Below the pieces are notes generated by a model. It did no database searches. It was not told where the DNA came from and worked only from the letters and a program-made list of their open reading frames with translations. A stretch of DNA of 64,000 bases from Chitinophagales bacterium (lineage in GTDB: Bacteria > Bacteroidota > Bacteroidia > Chitinophagales > Chitinophagaceae), in NCBI GenBank assembly GCA_026936105.1, contig JAIXKI010000004.1:1-64000 (forward strand), written 5' to 3'. The position numbers were made by a program, and so were the translations under genes. Positions 1-8,702 of this stretch are shown here, piece after piece (the first letter of the stretch is position 1; each line of letters begins with the position of its first letter).

Positions 1-99
1 GGTTGGATCAATGATGCAATTACAAATGATTAACAAGTGTAATGTAGCCATTAACAACCGGGAGGCTGACTCAAGACCTTAATTTGTTATACCTCTGAA

Positions 100-122
100 A
101 AAACTCCGACGGCAGGGGTTTT
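100..122 (+). terminator. Terminator-like hairpin upstream of thiolase
   Basis: An A-rich 8-bp arm (AAAACTCC) and its complement GGGGTTTT (one G-U pair) enclose a 7-base loop at 108-114. With A on one side and T on the other it could work in either direction. It probably ends a gene lying left of the window. The rest of 1-203 shows no coding gene. Confidence 0.45.
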
Positions 123-155
123 AATAAGATGGGTAGCTCTAAGGCTAACAATTGT

Positions 156-163
156 TACCTTTG
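156..163 (+). promoter_or_regulatory. Candidate -7 box for thiolase gene
   Basis: TACCTTTG is a perfect match to the Bacteroidota -7 consensus TAnnTTTG, about 40 bases before the thiolase ATG. No TTG element is visible 19-21 bases upstream, so this is a half-supported promoter. Confidence 0.35.
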
Positions 164-203
164 ACGCTCATTTTGATTTTTTACTTTTTAATCTTTATGT
201 TGA

Positions 204-1382
204 ATGAAAGAAGTTTATATAATCTCAGCGGTCCGTACCCCGATCGGGAGTTTTGGAGGAGCTTTAAAGAACATACCCGCCACACAGTTGGGAGCCATAG
301 CCATAAAGGCGTCATTGGAAAGGGCAGGAATTAAACCCGCCGATGTTCAGGATGTGCTGATGGGCTGTGTATTACAGGCTAATTTGGGCCAGGCGCCGGC
401 AAGGCAGGCAGCAAAGTTTGCGGGATTACCTGATGATGTGGTATGCACTACCATTAATAAAGTCTGTGCCAGCGGTATGAAATCAATATCCCTGGCTGCG
501 CAGAGCATCCTGCTGGGCGATGCAGATATTGTTGTGGCAGGCGGTATGGAAAGTATGAGTAATGTTCCTTTTTATTCAGACAGTATGCGTTGGGGAAATA
601 AATATGGTAATGTATCGCTGATTGACGGCCTGGCAAAAGATGGGCTGACTGATGTTTATGACGGTAAGGCGATGGGGAATGCAGCGGAACTTTGTGCCAG
701 GGAATGCGGAATCAGCCGCGGGGACCAGGATGCATTTGCCGTAGAAAGTTATAAGAGAAGCCAGGCAGCATGGGAGAACGGAAAATTTTCTGTTGAAGTG
801 ATCCCGGTTACAATACCACAACGAAAGGGCGATCCTGTCGTCGTCAGCAAAGATGAAGAACCGTTTAATGTAAAGTTTGATAAAATACCTCAACTGAATC
901 CTGCTTTTCAGAAAGACGGAACCGTAACTGCTGCGAATGCCAGCACCATGAATGACGGCGCTGCCGCTTTGGTATTGATGAGTGCTGATAAAGTTAAAGA
1001 GCTTGCCCTGAAACCGATCGCAAAGATCCTTTCTTATGCCGATGCTGAACAAGCTCCGGAATGGTTTACCACAACGCCTTCACTTGCTGTTCCCAAAGCT
1101 GTGGCTAAGGCTGGACTCAAAATGAGCGATATTGATTATTGGGAAGTAAATGAAGCTTTCGCCGTTGTGGGAATTGAAAACACTAAAAGGATGAAACTGG
1201 ATCCTGCAAAGGTAAATGTTCATGGCGGAGCTGTATCTCTCGGCCACCCATTGGGATGCAGTGGCGCCAGGATCATCGTTACGTTGATAAATGTGTTGAA
1301 AGCAAATAATGCGAAGTATGGCGCAGCAGGAATTTGTAACGGGGGAGGTGGCGCTTCAGCTATGGTGATTGAAAGTTTGTAG
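204..1382 (+). CDS. Acetyl-CoA C-acetyltransferase (thiolase)
   Basis: A 392-residue thiolase, the normal length for the degradative/biosynthetic acetyl-CoA acetyltransferase family, which condenses two acetyl-CoA to acetoacetyl-CoA or runs the reverse cleavage. The acyl-accepting Cys88 lies in NKVCASGMKS, the catalytic His348 in GHPLGCSG, and the second catalytic cysteine (about 378) in CNGGGGAS near the C-terminus. The ATG at 204 gives the expected N-terminus KEVYIISAVRTPIG; a closer upstream ATG at 197 is out of frame. It stands alone, convergent with the his operon, so the neighbourhood does not say whether it serves fatty-acid or ketogenic amino-acid breakdown. Substrate chain length cannot be read from sequence alone. 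Confidence 0.95.
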   Translation: MKEVYIISAVRTPIGSFGGALKNIPATQLGAIAIKASLERAGIKPADVQDVLMGCVLQANLGQAPARQAAKFAGLPDDVVCTTINKVCASGMKSISLAAQSILLGDADIVVAGGMESMSNVPFYSDSMRWGNKYGNVSLIDGLAKDGLTDVYDGKAMGNAAELCARECGISRGDQDAFAVESYKRSQAAWENGKFSVEVIPVTIPQRKGDPVVVSKDEEPFNVKFDKIPQLNPAFQKDGTVTAANASTMNDGAAALVLMSADKVKELALKPIAKILSYADAEQAPEWFTTTPSLAVPKAVAKAGLKMSDIDYWEVNEAFAVVGIENTKRMKLDPAKVNVHGGAVSLGHPLGCSGARIIVTLINVLKANNAKYGAAGICNGGGGASAMVIESL

Positions 1383-1429
1383 CCGGGAGCCATTGGTTAA
1401 TTGACATACTGCAAGAGTTCTGCCATTTT

Positions 1430-2020
1430 TTACTTATGGCGTTCTGCCAATACTTTCACCACATTACTCAGTTGGCATTTTTTTGCCTGCAGCAAAACAA
1501 GGTAATGAAACATGAGGTCTGCAGCTTCATTTAAAAAAAGGGAATCATCATTGCCGGTACTTTCTATCACCAGCTCTACCGTTTCTTCACCTACTTTCTG
1601 TGCAATTTTAGCGATACCTTTTTCAAATAATGATGTGGTGTAGGAAGATGCTGCAGGATTATTTTTCCTGTCCCTGATTATTTCTTCTAACTTTTCTAAT
1701 GAGAATAACGGATTGTTTTCATTAAAACAGGTATCAGCCCCTGTATGACAAACCGGACCTGTAGGTGTGACTTTAATGAGCAAGGTGTCCTTATCACAAT
1801 CCGGAATAATCTCTTTGATCAAGAGAAAATTTCCTGATGATTCTCCTTTTGTCCAGAGGCGTTGCCTGCTTCGGCTGAAGTATGTTACTCTCTTTTCAGC
1901 CTGGCTTTTTTCAAGCGCTTCTTCATTCATAAATCCCAGCATCAGCACTTTGTTACTTATGGCATCCTGGATAATGACCGGGACCAGCCCATCCATATAT
2001 TTTGAAAAATCAACTTTCAT
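1430..2020 (-). CDS. hisI: Bifunctional phosphoribosyl-AMP cyclohydrolase / phosphoribosyl-ATP pyrophosphatase HisIE
   Basis: A 196-residue fusion catalysing the second and third steps of histidine synthesis: HisE hydrolyses PR-ATP to PR-AMP and HisI opens the ring. The HisI domain (about 1-105) keeps three metal-ligand cysteines: Cys75, Cys91 and Cys98 (VCHTGADTC). The HisE domain (about 108-196) shows the helical signature [13 protein letters not shown]. It is the last gene of the his operon, and its ATG overlaps the hisF stop by 4 bases (ATGA), implying translational coupling. Length and fusion order match enterobacterial HisIE. No clear terminator hairpin is visible in the 47 bases between its stop and the convergent thiolase gene. 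Confidence 0.96.
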   Translation of the reverse strand: MKVDFSKYMDGLVPVIIQDAISNKVLMLGFMNEEALEKSQAEKRVTYFSRSRQRLWTKGESSGNFLLIKEIIPDCDKDTLLIKVTPTGPVCHTGADTCFNENNPLFSLEKLEEIIRDRKNNPAASSYTTSLFEKGIAKIAQKVGEETVELVIESTGNDDSLFLNEAADLMFHYLVLLQAKKCQLSNVVKVLAERHK

Positions 2021-2775
2021 AATCTTACAGCTATATTTTGTTGAGATAAATATTTTTTCAGATCAGGGATAGTAATTTCTTTAAAATGAAATGTACCGGC
2101 AGCCAATGCTGCGTCGGCAGAAGCATCTTTAAAAACTTCGGTAAAATGATTCATATTGCCGGCGCCACCGGATGCAATAACCGGAACGGGAAGATTTTCT
2201 GAAAGCAGTTTGGTGATCTCAATGGCAAATCCGTTTTTGGTTCCGTCGTGGTTCATGGATGTCAGCAATATTTCTCCTGCTCCAAGATTTATGGCCTTCT
2301 TCGCCCAATCAAAGCAAAACATACCGGTTTTGGTTCTTCCCCCATTCAAATAGACATACCAGTTACCATCATCTTCTTTTTTGGTATCAATAGCAAGTAC
2401 CACGCATTGACTTCCGAACTCTTTGACCAACTCTGAAATGAGGGATGGATTTTTGAATGCAGCAGAATTAATAGAAATTTTATCAGCGCCGTTTTGCAAA
2501 AGTAAATTGACATCTTCAACGGATTGAATACCGCCGCCAACAGTAAAAGGAATATTAACATGATGTGCCATTTTATTTACCAGTTCGGAAAGTGTTTTTC
2601 TTTTCTCAATGGTAGCAGTTATATCAAGGAAAACAAGTTCGTCCGCTCCCTGCTGTGCATAGAAAGCCCCCAATTCTACCGGGTCACCGGCATCCTGCAG
2701 GTTAATGAAATTTGTGCCCTTGACCGTTCTCCCGTTTTTTATATCAAGGCATGAGATAATCCGTTTTGCTAACAT
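2017..2775 (-). CDS. hisF: Imidazole glycerol phosphate synthase subunit HisF
   Basis: A 252-residue (beta/alpha)8 barrel that takes ammonia from HisH and PRFAR to make imidazole glycerol phosphate and AICAR. The two catalytic aspartates sit where expected, Asp11 (CLDIKNG) and Asp130 (LAIDTKKE). Phosphate-binding glycine loops are seen at VGGGIQS (about 79-85) and IASGGAG. The ATG at 2775 follows the hisA stop by 2 bases, and the stop overlaps hisIE. It forms the synthase complex with HisH encoded two genes upstream. Confidence 0.97.
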   Translation of the reverse strand: MLAKRIISCLDIKNGRTVKGTNFINLQDAGDPVELGAFYAQQGADELVFLDITATIEKRKTLSELVNKMAHHVNIPFTVGGGIQSVEDVNLLLQNGADKISINSAAFKNPSLISELVKEFGSQCVVLAIDTKKEDDGNWYVYLNGGRTKTGMFCFDWAKKAINLGAGEILLTSMNHDGTKNGFAIEITKLLSENLPVPVIASGGAGNMNHFTEVFKDASADAALAAGTFHFKEITIPDLKKYLSQQNIAVRL

Positions 2776-2777
2776 GT

Positions 2778-3503
2778 CTAAGTGTTTGATTGAAATAATT
2801 CCAATTCTTTTAATGAAATTTTGTTTTCATAAATTGCTTTTCCAATAATGGCGCCGCTGCATCCTGCTTTTTGTAAATCTTCAAGATTGGGTACAGAGCT
2901 GATTCCCCCGCTGGCAACAAGATTCAATTCCGGAAATTTTCTCATAATCTTTTTGTATAAATCAATGGCCGGCCCCTGCAGCTTCCCGTCTTTTGATACG
3001 TCAGTACAGAATATATCGTTAATCTTTTGTACACTGTATTTTTGAATAAAATCATATAAATCAATCCCTGTAATTTTCTGCCATCCATGAATAGCGATTT
3101 TCTCATTTTTGGTATCTGCTCCCAAAAAGAATTTTTCCGGCCCATATTTTTTTACCCAGTTTAGAAATTCTGTTTCATTTTCCGTAGCAATACTTCCAAT
3201 TGTTGCCATTGCTGCCCCGGAATCAAAAACAATCTGGACATCCTTTTCATTTTTAATCCCGCCTCCAAAATCAATGATAAGACTTGTTTTGCGTGCCAGT
3301 GTTTCCAGTACTTTCCAGTTCCTGACTGACCCTGCTTTGGCGCCATCGAGGTCAACAAGATGAAGGCGTTTCAGTCCTGCATCTTCAAATTGTTGCGCAA
3401 CCTCAAAGGGATATTTGTTGTACAAACTGATTTTTGAATAATCTCCCTGTTCCAGTCTCACACAGTTTCCTTCGATAATATCAATGGCAGGTATGATGGT
3501 CAT
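2778..3503 (-). CDS. hisA: ProFAR isomerase HisA
   Basis: A 241-residue barrel homologous to HisF, performing the Amadori isomerisation of ProFAR to PRFAR. General acid/base residues Asp8 (PAIDIIEG) and Asp130 (LGADTKN) are present, as are the phosphate loops DFGGGIK and VASGGIS. It lies between hisH (1-base gap) and hisF (2-base gap) in the same transcription unit. The HisA length and presence of a separate hisF argue against a dual-function PriA. Confidence 0.97.
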   Translation of the reverse strand: MTIIPAIDIIEGNCVRLEQGDYSKISLYNKYPFEVAQQFEDAGLKRLHLVDLDGAKAGSVRNWKVLETLARKTSLIIDFGGGIKNEKDVQIVFDSGAAMATIGSIATENETEFLNWVKKYGPEKFFLGADTKNEKIAIHGWQKITGIDLYDFIQKYSVQKINDIFCTDVSKDGKLQGPAIDLYKKIMRKFPELNLVASGGISSVPNLEDLQKAGCSGAIIGKAIYENKISLKELELFQSNT

Positions 3504-3504
3504 G

Positions 3505-4095
3505 TTACAAAGCCAAAAAGTTTCTTAAAATCATTTCTCCGGTATCGGCGCTTTTCTCCGGGTGAAATTGAACACCATAAAAATTATCTTTTTGAAGCCC
3601 GCTGCTATACGGGTGAATGTAATCTGTTGTTGCAATAGTATGCATCCTCGCCGATACATAATAGCCATGAACAAAATAGCAATAGCTTTTTTCACTCACA
3701 TTACTGAATAAATTGCTTTTCAGGTTATAAATTTTATTCCAGCCTATCTGTGGAATTTTAGTCAACATGTTATCGGCTTTAAAATATTTTACCGTTTCAT
3801 TGAAAATACCCAGGCAGGCTGTATCATTTTCTTCTGAATACTTGCAAAGAAGCTGCATGCCGAGACAAATTCCCAATACCGGCTGTGTTAAAGATTTGAT
3901 CAGATGGTCCAGTTTTTTTCCCTTTAAATAGTGCATCGCCGTACTGGCTTCACCAACACCAGGAAAAATAACTTTATCGGATGTTTTAATTTCATCAGGA
4001 TCATCTGTTACCAATGCAGTATGCCCAATGCGTTCCAATGCATACAACACTGATTGTATATTGCCTGCATTATATTTTATAATTGCAATTTTCAT
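3505..4095 (-). CDS. hisH: Imidazole glycerol phosphate synthase glutaminase subunit HisH
   Basis: A 196-residue class I glutamine amidotransferase that hydrolyses glutamine and channels ammonia to HisF. The catalytic triad is visible: Cys77 in GICLGMQLL, and His178 and Glu180 in QFHPEKS. An oxyanion-strand region PGVGEA (about 45-50) is also kept. Its ATG overlaps the hisB stop codon by one base (TAATG), a coupled start. Confidence 0.97.
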   Translation of the reverse strand: MKIAIIKYNAGNIQSVLYALERIGHTALVTDDPDEIKTSDKVIFPGVGEASTAMHYLKGKKLDHLIKSLTQPVLGICLGMQLLCKYSEENDTACLGIFNETVKYFKADNMLTKIPQIGWNKIYNLKSNLFSNVSEKSYCYFVHGYYVSARMHTIATTDYIHPYSSGLQKDNFYGVQFHPEKSADTGEMILRNFLAL

Positions 4096-5234
4096 TATAG
4101 TATTCCTTTGGTGCTGGGCATCTGCATATTATTTATATCTTTTTTAATAGCCATTTTAATGCCTCTTGCCAACGCTTTGAAAATGGATTCAATCTTGTGA
4201 TGCTCGTTATCGCCTTGTGCTTTTATATTGAGATTACACCTGACTGCATCACTGAATGATTTAAAGAAATGATAAAACATTTCGGTGGGCATATCACCGA
4301 TCTTTTCTCTCTTGAAGTTTACATCCCAAGCCAGCCAGCTTCTTCCTCCAAAGTCAATGGCAACTTGGGCGAGGCAATCATCCATCGGCAAAACAAAACC
4401 ATAGCGTTCGATTCCTGCTTTATTTCCCAATGCTTTTGCCAATGCCTCTCCTAATGCAATCCCGGTATCTTCAATGGTATGATGTTCGTCCACATGAAGA
4501 TCTCCTGCTACCGTTATCTTCAGATCCATTCCGCTGTGACGGCCTAATTGATCCAGCATGTGATCAAAGAAACCAAGGCCGGTTTTGATTTCTGTTTTAC
4601 CCGAACCATCAAGATTCATATCAATGGCAATGTGTGTTTCATTGGTTTTTCTTTCAAGATGAGTATTTCTGTTACCTGTTTTCAGGAATTCATATATTTT
4701 TCTCCATTCTGTGGTTTCCAGCGCAATGTATGGTTGAAGCGAATCCATTTTGTCAACAGGCTCGTTCTTCCCAAGACTCGGGTCATTGTTGAGCCAAAAG
4801 GCTTTACAACCAAGATTTTTAGCTAATTGAACATCTGTGGTTCTGTCGCCAATGACCAATGAATTTTTAATATCAAATTCCGAATTGCTCAAATATTCCT
4901 TAAGCATGGCAGTGCCGGGTTTCCGGGTTGGTTTTTTTTCATAAGGGAAACTTTTGTCAATATGAACCGAGTGAAAGCGGATTCCTTCATTTTCGAAACA
5001 CCGGAGAATATAGTTTTGTATCGGCCAGAAGTTTTTTTCAGGAAAGGAAGGAGTCCCAAGACCGTCCTGGTTGGTTACCATCACTAATGTGTAATCCAGT
5101 TCGCGAACAATTCTTCCCAAATATTGAAATACTTGCGGATAAAATTCTATTTTTCCCCAACTGTCAATTTGATAGGTAGGTGGCGCTTCTTTTATTAGTG
5201 TACCGTCACGGTCAATAAACAATATTTTTTTCAT
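4095..5234 (-). CDS. hisB: Bifunctional histidinol-phosphatase / imidazoleglycerol-phosphate dehydratase HisB
   Basis: A 379-residue fusion. The N-terminal HAD phosphatase (about 1-165) begins FIDRDGTL with Asp8 and Asp10 as nucleophile and acid, and carries a Zn-type Cys/His loop; it removes phosphate from histidinol phosphate. The C-terminal IGPD domain (about 185-379) has the metal-binding [14 protein letters not shown] and DEHHTIEDT motifs and dehydrates imidazole glycerol phosphate. I place the start at the ATG at 5234: it gives a canonical HAD N-terminus and overlaps the hisC stop as ATGA. A longer reading adds 24 residues that translate the end of hisC. The fused form is known in enterobacteria and many Bacteroidota. 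Confidence 0.95.
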   Translation of the reverse strand: MKKILFIDRDGTLIKEAPPTYQIDSWGKIEFYPQVFQYLGRIVRELDYTLVMVTNQDGLGTPSFPEKNFWPIQNYILRCFENEGIRFHSVHIDKSFPYEKKPTRKPGTAMLKEYLSNSEFDIKNSLVIGDRTTDVQLAKNLGCKAFWLNNDPSLGKNEPVDKMDSLQPYIALETTEWRKIYEFLKTGNRNTHLERKTNETHIAIDMNLDGSGKTEIKTGLGFFDHMLDQLGRHSGMDLKITVAGDLHVDEHHTIEDTGIALGEALAKALGNKAGIERYGFVLPMDDCLAQVAIDFGGRSWLAWDVNFKREKIGDMPTEMFYHFFKSFSDAVRCNLNIKAQGDNEHHKIESIFKALARGIKMAIKKDINNMQMPSTKGIL

Positions 5235-6283
5235 ACTGAATAAGTTGATAATGTGTCCAGTAATTTTTGGTTTTCTTCCGGAGTGCCAATAGTGATTCTC
5301 AGGCAATCTTCACAGAGAACAATATTGCTCCGGTCCCGTACAATAATCCTTTTGGAACAAAGAAAATTGTAGATATTTTTTGCGTTATTCATTTTTGCTA
5401 ATAAAAAGTTTGCATCAGACGGATAAACAGCTAGAATAAAACTAAGAGATGATAATTTATCCTTTAATTGTTCTCTTTCTTTAACTGTTGTTAGAATATG
5501 TTCGTTTACCCAATCATTTTTATTCAATGCCTCCAGAACTAATTGTTGGGTAGCTGTATTGATATTATAAGGATATTTTATTTTGTTCATCAGGCCAATA
5601 ATCTGTTGTGCTGCGAAAATCATTCCCAGCCTTAATCCTGCAAGACCCCATGCTTTGCTTAGTGTTTGCATGACAACCAGGTTGGAATATTCTGTAAGTT
5701 CAGGGATAAAAGAACCCTGACGGGAATAATTGATATAAGCTTCATCAATCACTACAAGGCCGGCAAAATTATTCAGGATAATTTCAATGTTGCTTCTGTC
5801 AATACTGTTACCGGTCGGGTTATTGGGAGAACAGATAAAAATTATTTTTGTATGGGTATCCACAGCCTGTTCAATCGCTTCCATGTCCAATTGAAATGAT
5901 GAGGTCAAAGGAATTTCTTTTACCTGCACATTATTGACATGTGCACAGATCTCATACATACCATAAGTAGGAGGAAAGATCAAAATATTATCATGGACCG
6001 GTTCACAAAAAATCCGAATCAAAAGATCAATGCCTTCATCACTTCCGTTTCCCAAAAAAATATTATGGGAAGGTACGCCTTTGATCACGCTTAGTTTTTC
6101 TTTTAGCTGCCATTGAAGCGGATCAGGGTACCGGTTAAAATTCTCCGGTAATGCGGAACCAAAAGGATTTTCATTTGCATCCATGAATACAGAAGCTGTT
6201 TCGGAGAATTCATGCCTTGCCGATGAATAGGGCTTCATCGCTTTTATATTTTCCCTCACCAAATTTTCTAAATTAAATTTCAT
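5231..6283 (-). CDS. hisC: Histidinol-phosphate aminotransferase HisC
   Basis: A 350-residue fold-type I PLP aminotransferase converting imidazole acetol phosphate and glutamate to histidinol phosphate. The PLP lysine is Lys210 in [15 protein letters not shown]. Other family marks are DANENPFG near 35, the SPNNPTG loop at 152-158 and VIDEAY at 178-183. It starts 2 bases after the hisD stop and overlaps hisB by 4 bases. Its place in the operon settles the choice between HisC and related aromatic aminotransferases. Confidence 0.96.
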   Translation of the reverse strand: MKFNLENLVRENIKAMKPYSSARHEFSETASVFMDANENPFGSALPENFNRYPDPLQWQLKEKLSVIKGVPSHNIFLGNGSDEGIDLLIRIFCEPVHDNILIFPPTYGMYEICAHVNNVQVKEIPLTSSFQLDMEAIEQAVDTHTKIIFICSPNNPTGNSIDRSNIEIILNNFAGLVVIDEAYINYSRQGSFIPELTEYSNLVVMQTLSKAWGLAGLRLGMIFAAQQIIGLMNKIKYPYNINTATQQLVLEALNKNDWVNEHILTTVKEREQLKDKLSSLSFILAVYPSDANFLLAKMNNAKNIYNFLCSKRIIVRDRSNIVLCEDCLRITIGTPEENQKLLDTLSTYSV

Positions 6284-6285
6284 AA

Positions 6286-7581
6286 TTATTTTTTTAAACG
6301 AATGCTGACAGCATTTTTATGGGCAAGTAATCCCTCTGCCTCCGCCATCAGTTCAATGCTGTTCCCAATTGCCCTTAACCCTTCTTTTGTTAATTTCTGG
6401 AATGTAATTTTTTTTATAAAACTATCAACCGATACTCCGCTATACATGGCAGCGTAACCATTGGTGGGTAACGTATGATTAGTGCCACTGGCATAATCTC
6501 CTGCACTTTCCGGTGAATAGTTCCCGATAAATACGGACCCTGCGGAAATTACTTTCCCGGATAACTCATCTGCATTTTCACAGGCAAGTATTAAGTGCTC
6601 TGGTGCGTACAGATTCGAAAACTCCATTGCTTCCTGAATATTTTTTACCAGGATGATCTTGCTGTTTTTCAAAGACTTTACTGCTATTTGTTTTCTCGGT
6701 AAAAGCTTTAATTGACTTTCAACTTCACTTTCTACACTTTTAATAAGGTTATCGCTTGTGGATATTAATAAAACCTGTGAGTCAGGGTTATGTTCTGCCT
6801 GGGATATAAGGTCAGCGGCAACAAATTCAGGTATTGCTGTATCATCAGCGATGACTAATAGTTCAGACGGACCGGCGGGCATATCAATGGCAACATTTTC
6901 TTGTTGCACCATTTGTTTGGCGCAGGTCACATACTGATTTCCGGGCCCAAATATTTTAAAAACTTTTGGAATTGTTTCTGTTCCATGAGCCATAGCTGCA
7001 ATAGCCTGTGCGCCTCCCGCTTTAAAAATTTTATTAATACCACATAGATTGGCTGCATACAAAATTGCCGGATGTACTGTGCCATTTTTTAATGGAGGTG
7101 TACATAAAGCAATTTCTTTGCATCCGGCAATCTGAGCCGGTACTCCTAACATCAGTACAGTTGAAAATAATGGGGCAGAGCCACCGGGAATATAAATCCC
7201 AATTTTTTCAATGGCTGTTGATTTTTTCCAGCAATTGATCCCCGGTAAAATTTCAATTTCTTTTTTTTCTTCTGTTTGCGGACTGTGAAATTTCTCAATA
7301 TTTGTTTTTGCTTTTTGAATAGCTTCTTTTAATTCATCAGGTACCAATTTATCCGCTGCCTTCATTTCTTTTTCTGTAACAGAGATATTTTTCAATTTTA
7401 CTCCATCTAATTCTTTGCTGAATTTCTTTAACGCTTTGTCTCCCTTCAATTTAACTTTTATAAGAATAGTTCTCACTGTCTTCTCTAACGAAGCATTGTC
7501 AATTGAAGGACGTTTTGCCAATTCTTCCCATTTAGCTCTGCCCGGTTTATTCAATACAGAAATCATCTTTTTAATTTTCAT
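6286..7581 (-). CDS. hisD: Histidinol dehydrogenase HisD
   Basis: A 431-residue NAD-dependent zinc enzyme that oxidises L-histidinol to histidine in two steps. Visible signatures are GIYIPGG near the N-terminal third, the FGPGNQYV nucleotide region, MPAGPSELLVIAD, SQAEHNPDSQ (zinc-ligand Gln/His) and the catalytic YAPEHLIL. The preferred start is the ATG at 7581, one base beyond the hisG stop. A TTG at 7590 in the same frame would add three residues and overlap hisG. Its operon position directly after hisG is the classical one. Confidence 0.96.
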   Translation of the reverse strand: MKIKKMISVLNKPGRAKWEELAKRPSIDNASLEKTVRTILIKVKLKGDKALKKFSKELDGVKLKNISVTEKEMKAADKLVPDELKEAIQKAKTNIEKFHSPQTEEKKEIEILPGINCWKKSTAIEKIGIYIPGGSAPLFSTVLMLGVPAQIAGCKEIALCTPPLKNGTVHPAILYAANLCGINKIFKAGGAQAIAAMAHGTETIPKVFKIFGPGNQYVTCAKQMVQQENVAIDMPAGPSELLVIADDTAIPEFVAADLISQAEHNPDSQVLLISTSDNLIKSVESEVESQLKLLPRKQIAVKSLKNSKIILVKNIQEAMEFSNLYAPEHLILACENADELSGKVISAGSVFIGNYSPESAGDYASGTNHTLPTNGYAAMYSGVSVDSFIKKITFQKLTKEGLRAIGNSIELMAEAEGLLAHKNAVSIRLKK

Positions 7582-7582
7582 T

Positions 7583-8437
7583 TCAAACAATCATTTTTTC
7601 AATCGGTACAATTAAAATTCCCTGAGCGCCTGCATATTTTAATTGCTCAATGATGTTCCAGAAATCCGATTCGCTGATTACAGAGTGTACTGAACTCCAG
7701 CCCGGCTCTGCCAGTGGTAAAATGGTAGGACTTCTCATTCCCGGAAGTAAATTGCAGATCATCTGCAGCCGGTCATTAGGCGCATTCAGTAATACATATT
7801 TATTATTGTAGGCTTTTTTTACTGCCCTGATACGAAACAATAGTTTTTCTAACAATTCTTGTTTTTCTCCCGATAAACTTTTATTGATGATAAGAACAGC
7901 TTCAGATTGAAGAACGGTTTCCAGTTCTTCCAATTCATTACTGAATAACGTACTTCCTGAACTCACCAAATCACAAATAGCATCAGCCAGCCCGATCCTC
8001 GGCGCTATTTCGGCAGAGCCCCTGATCTCATGAATACTCGCATTAATATTTTGCTTTTGTAGATATTCCGATAGGATGTAAGGATAACTGGTGGCAATAC
8101 GTTGGTTGTTTAATTGCTGAACTGACAGGATGTTCCCATTTTTCGGTACTGCAATGGAAAGCCTGCATTTACCAAAGCCGAGTAGCTCCGCAGTCAGGAC
8201 CGACTTATTTTTTTCTGCCACTACATTTTGTCCTGCAAATCCAATATCGGCCACAGCATCCTGCACATATTCAGGAATATCATCGTCTCTCAGGAAAAAA
8301 ACGTCCAGGGGGAAGTTGGATGCCTTAACCCTCAACTGGTTATTACCATTGCTGATATTGATGCCACATTCTTTTAATAATTGCAAGGAGCCTTCATGCA
8401 GGCGTCCTGATTTTTGAATGGCGATTTTCAGTTCCAT
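7583..8437 (-). CDS. hisG: ATP phosphoribosyltransferase HisG (long form)
   Basis: A 284-residue enzyme joining ATP and PRPP in the committed step of histidine synthesis. The length and a C-terminal ACT-like region (about 205-284, ending GAQGILIVPIEKMIV) mark the long, directly histidine-inhibited form, which needs no HisZ partner. The catalytic part begins KIAIQKSGRLHEGS and contains the PRPP-site stretch DLVSSGSTLF. It is the first structural gene of the operon. An intrinsic terminator and a His-rich leader peptide gene lie directly upstream, so transcription into hisG is probably controlled by attenuation in addition to feedback inhibition of the enzyme. Confidence 0.96.
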   Translation of the reverse strand: MELKIAIQKSGRLHEGSLQLLKECGINISNGNNQLRVKASNFPLDVFFLRDDDIPEYVQDAVADIGFAGQNVVAEKNKSVLTAELLGFGKCRLSIAVPKNGNILSVQQLNNQRIATSYPYILSEYLQKQNINASIHEIRGSAEIAPRIGLADAICDLVSSGSTLFSNELEELETVLQSEAVLIINKSLSGEKQELLEKLLFRIRAVKKAYNNKYVLLNAPNDRLQMICNLLPGMRSPTILPLAEPGWSSVHSVISESDFWNIIEQLKYAGAQGILIVPIEKMIV

Positions 8438-8450
8438 ACTCTTTTAAATA

Positions 8451-8484
8451 AAATAAAAAAGGCTTACCAACCGGTAAGCCTTTT
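8451..8484 (-). terminator. his attenuator terminator hairpin
   Basis: On the minus strand a perfect 12-bp stem, AAAAGGCTTACC with GGTAAGCCTTTT (8473-8484 and 8457-8468), closes on a 4-base loop and runs straight into TTTTTTATTT. It lies 14 bases before the hisG ATG and after the leader peptide stop, so it would end transcription before the structural genes. Such a strong terminator placed upstream of the genes is the hallmark of attenuation. Confidence 0.9.
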
Positions 8485-8543
8485 CAAATACATAATGCTT
8501 TTATTTATCGCATACGATCATCCCGGCTTACCTGTTGGGTAAG
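8473..8543 (-). promoter_or_regulatory. his attenuator alternative pairing region
   Basis: Four segments on the minus strand share one pairing logic. Segment 1 is CTTACC (8538-8543), segment 2 GGTAAGCC (8525-8532), segment 3 GGCTTACC (8473-8480) and segment 4 GGTAAGCC (8461-8468). 1:2 can form inside the leader gene, 2:3 is an 8-bp antiterminator, and 3:4 is the terminator stem. A ribosome stalled on the His codons (8550-8564) would mask segment 1, free segment 2 to hold segment 3, and allow readthrough. A ribosome reaching the stop at 8505 would cover segment 2 and let the terminator form. The pairings are seen; the mechanism is inferred from known enterobacterial his attenuators. Confidence 0.85.
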
Positions 8544-8579
8544 ATGTCCATGATGATGTATGTGTAAATTAATGTTCAT
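8505..8579 (-). CDS. hisL: his operon leader peptide
   Basis: A 24-codon gene too short for normal ORF calling. It begins MNINLHIHHHGHL, with histidines at 6, 8, 9, 10 and 12, that is five His in seven codons. It then runs through a hydrophilic tail and stops at TAA before the terminator hairpin. The run of His codons, its place between promoter and hisG, and the overlapping RNA segments make a regulatory leader peptide much more likely than a functional protein. Translation speed over these codons would report charged tRNA-His. The ATG is only about 10 bases below the -7 box, so the mRNA would be nearly leaderless. Confidence 0.88.
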   Translation of the reverse strand: MNINLHIHHHGHLTQQVSRDDRMR

Positions 8580-8588
8580 GTTACGTTG

Positions 8589-8619
8589 CAAATATATAAC
8601 AGCTTAGTATTGCTCCCAA
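8589..8619 (-). promoter_or_regulatory. his operon promoter
   Basis: On the minus strand a TTG (8617-8619), a 20-base spacer and TATATTTG (8589-8596), a perfect TAnnTTTG, give the Bacteroidota sigma-ABfr promoter form. Transcription should begin only a few bases before the leader ATG at 8579. The remaining bases to the ilvA stop at 8703 show nothing else. Confidence 0.75.
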
Positions 8620-8702
8620 TAATTTTATGTAAAAAAGTTTATAAATAATGTGCGTGTATGGAAGCCCGTTGCGGATCTATTGATTCATTCAGTCAGAAAA
8701 GC

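Noticed and set aside
576-1052. 158-codon minus-strand frame
   Set aside because: Shadow of the thiolase gene.
5235-5306. 24-residue N-terminal extension of HisB
   Set aside because: It translates the end of hisC; the ATG at 5234 gives the canonical phosphatase start and an ATGA overlap.
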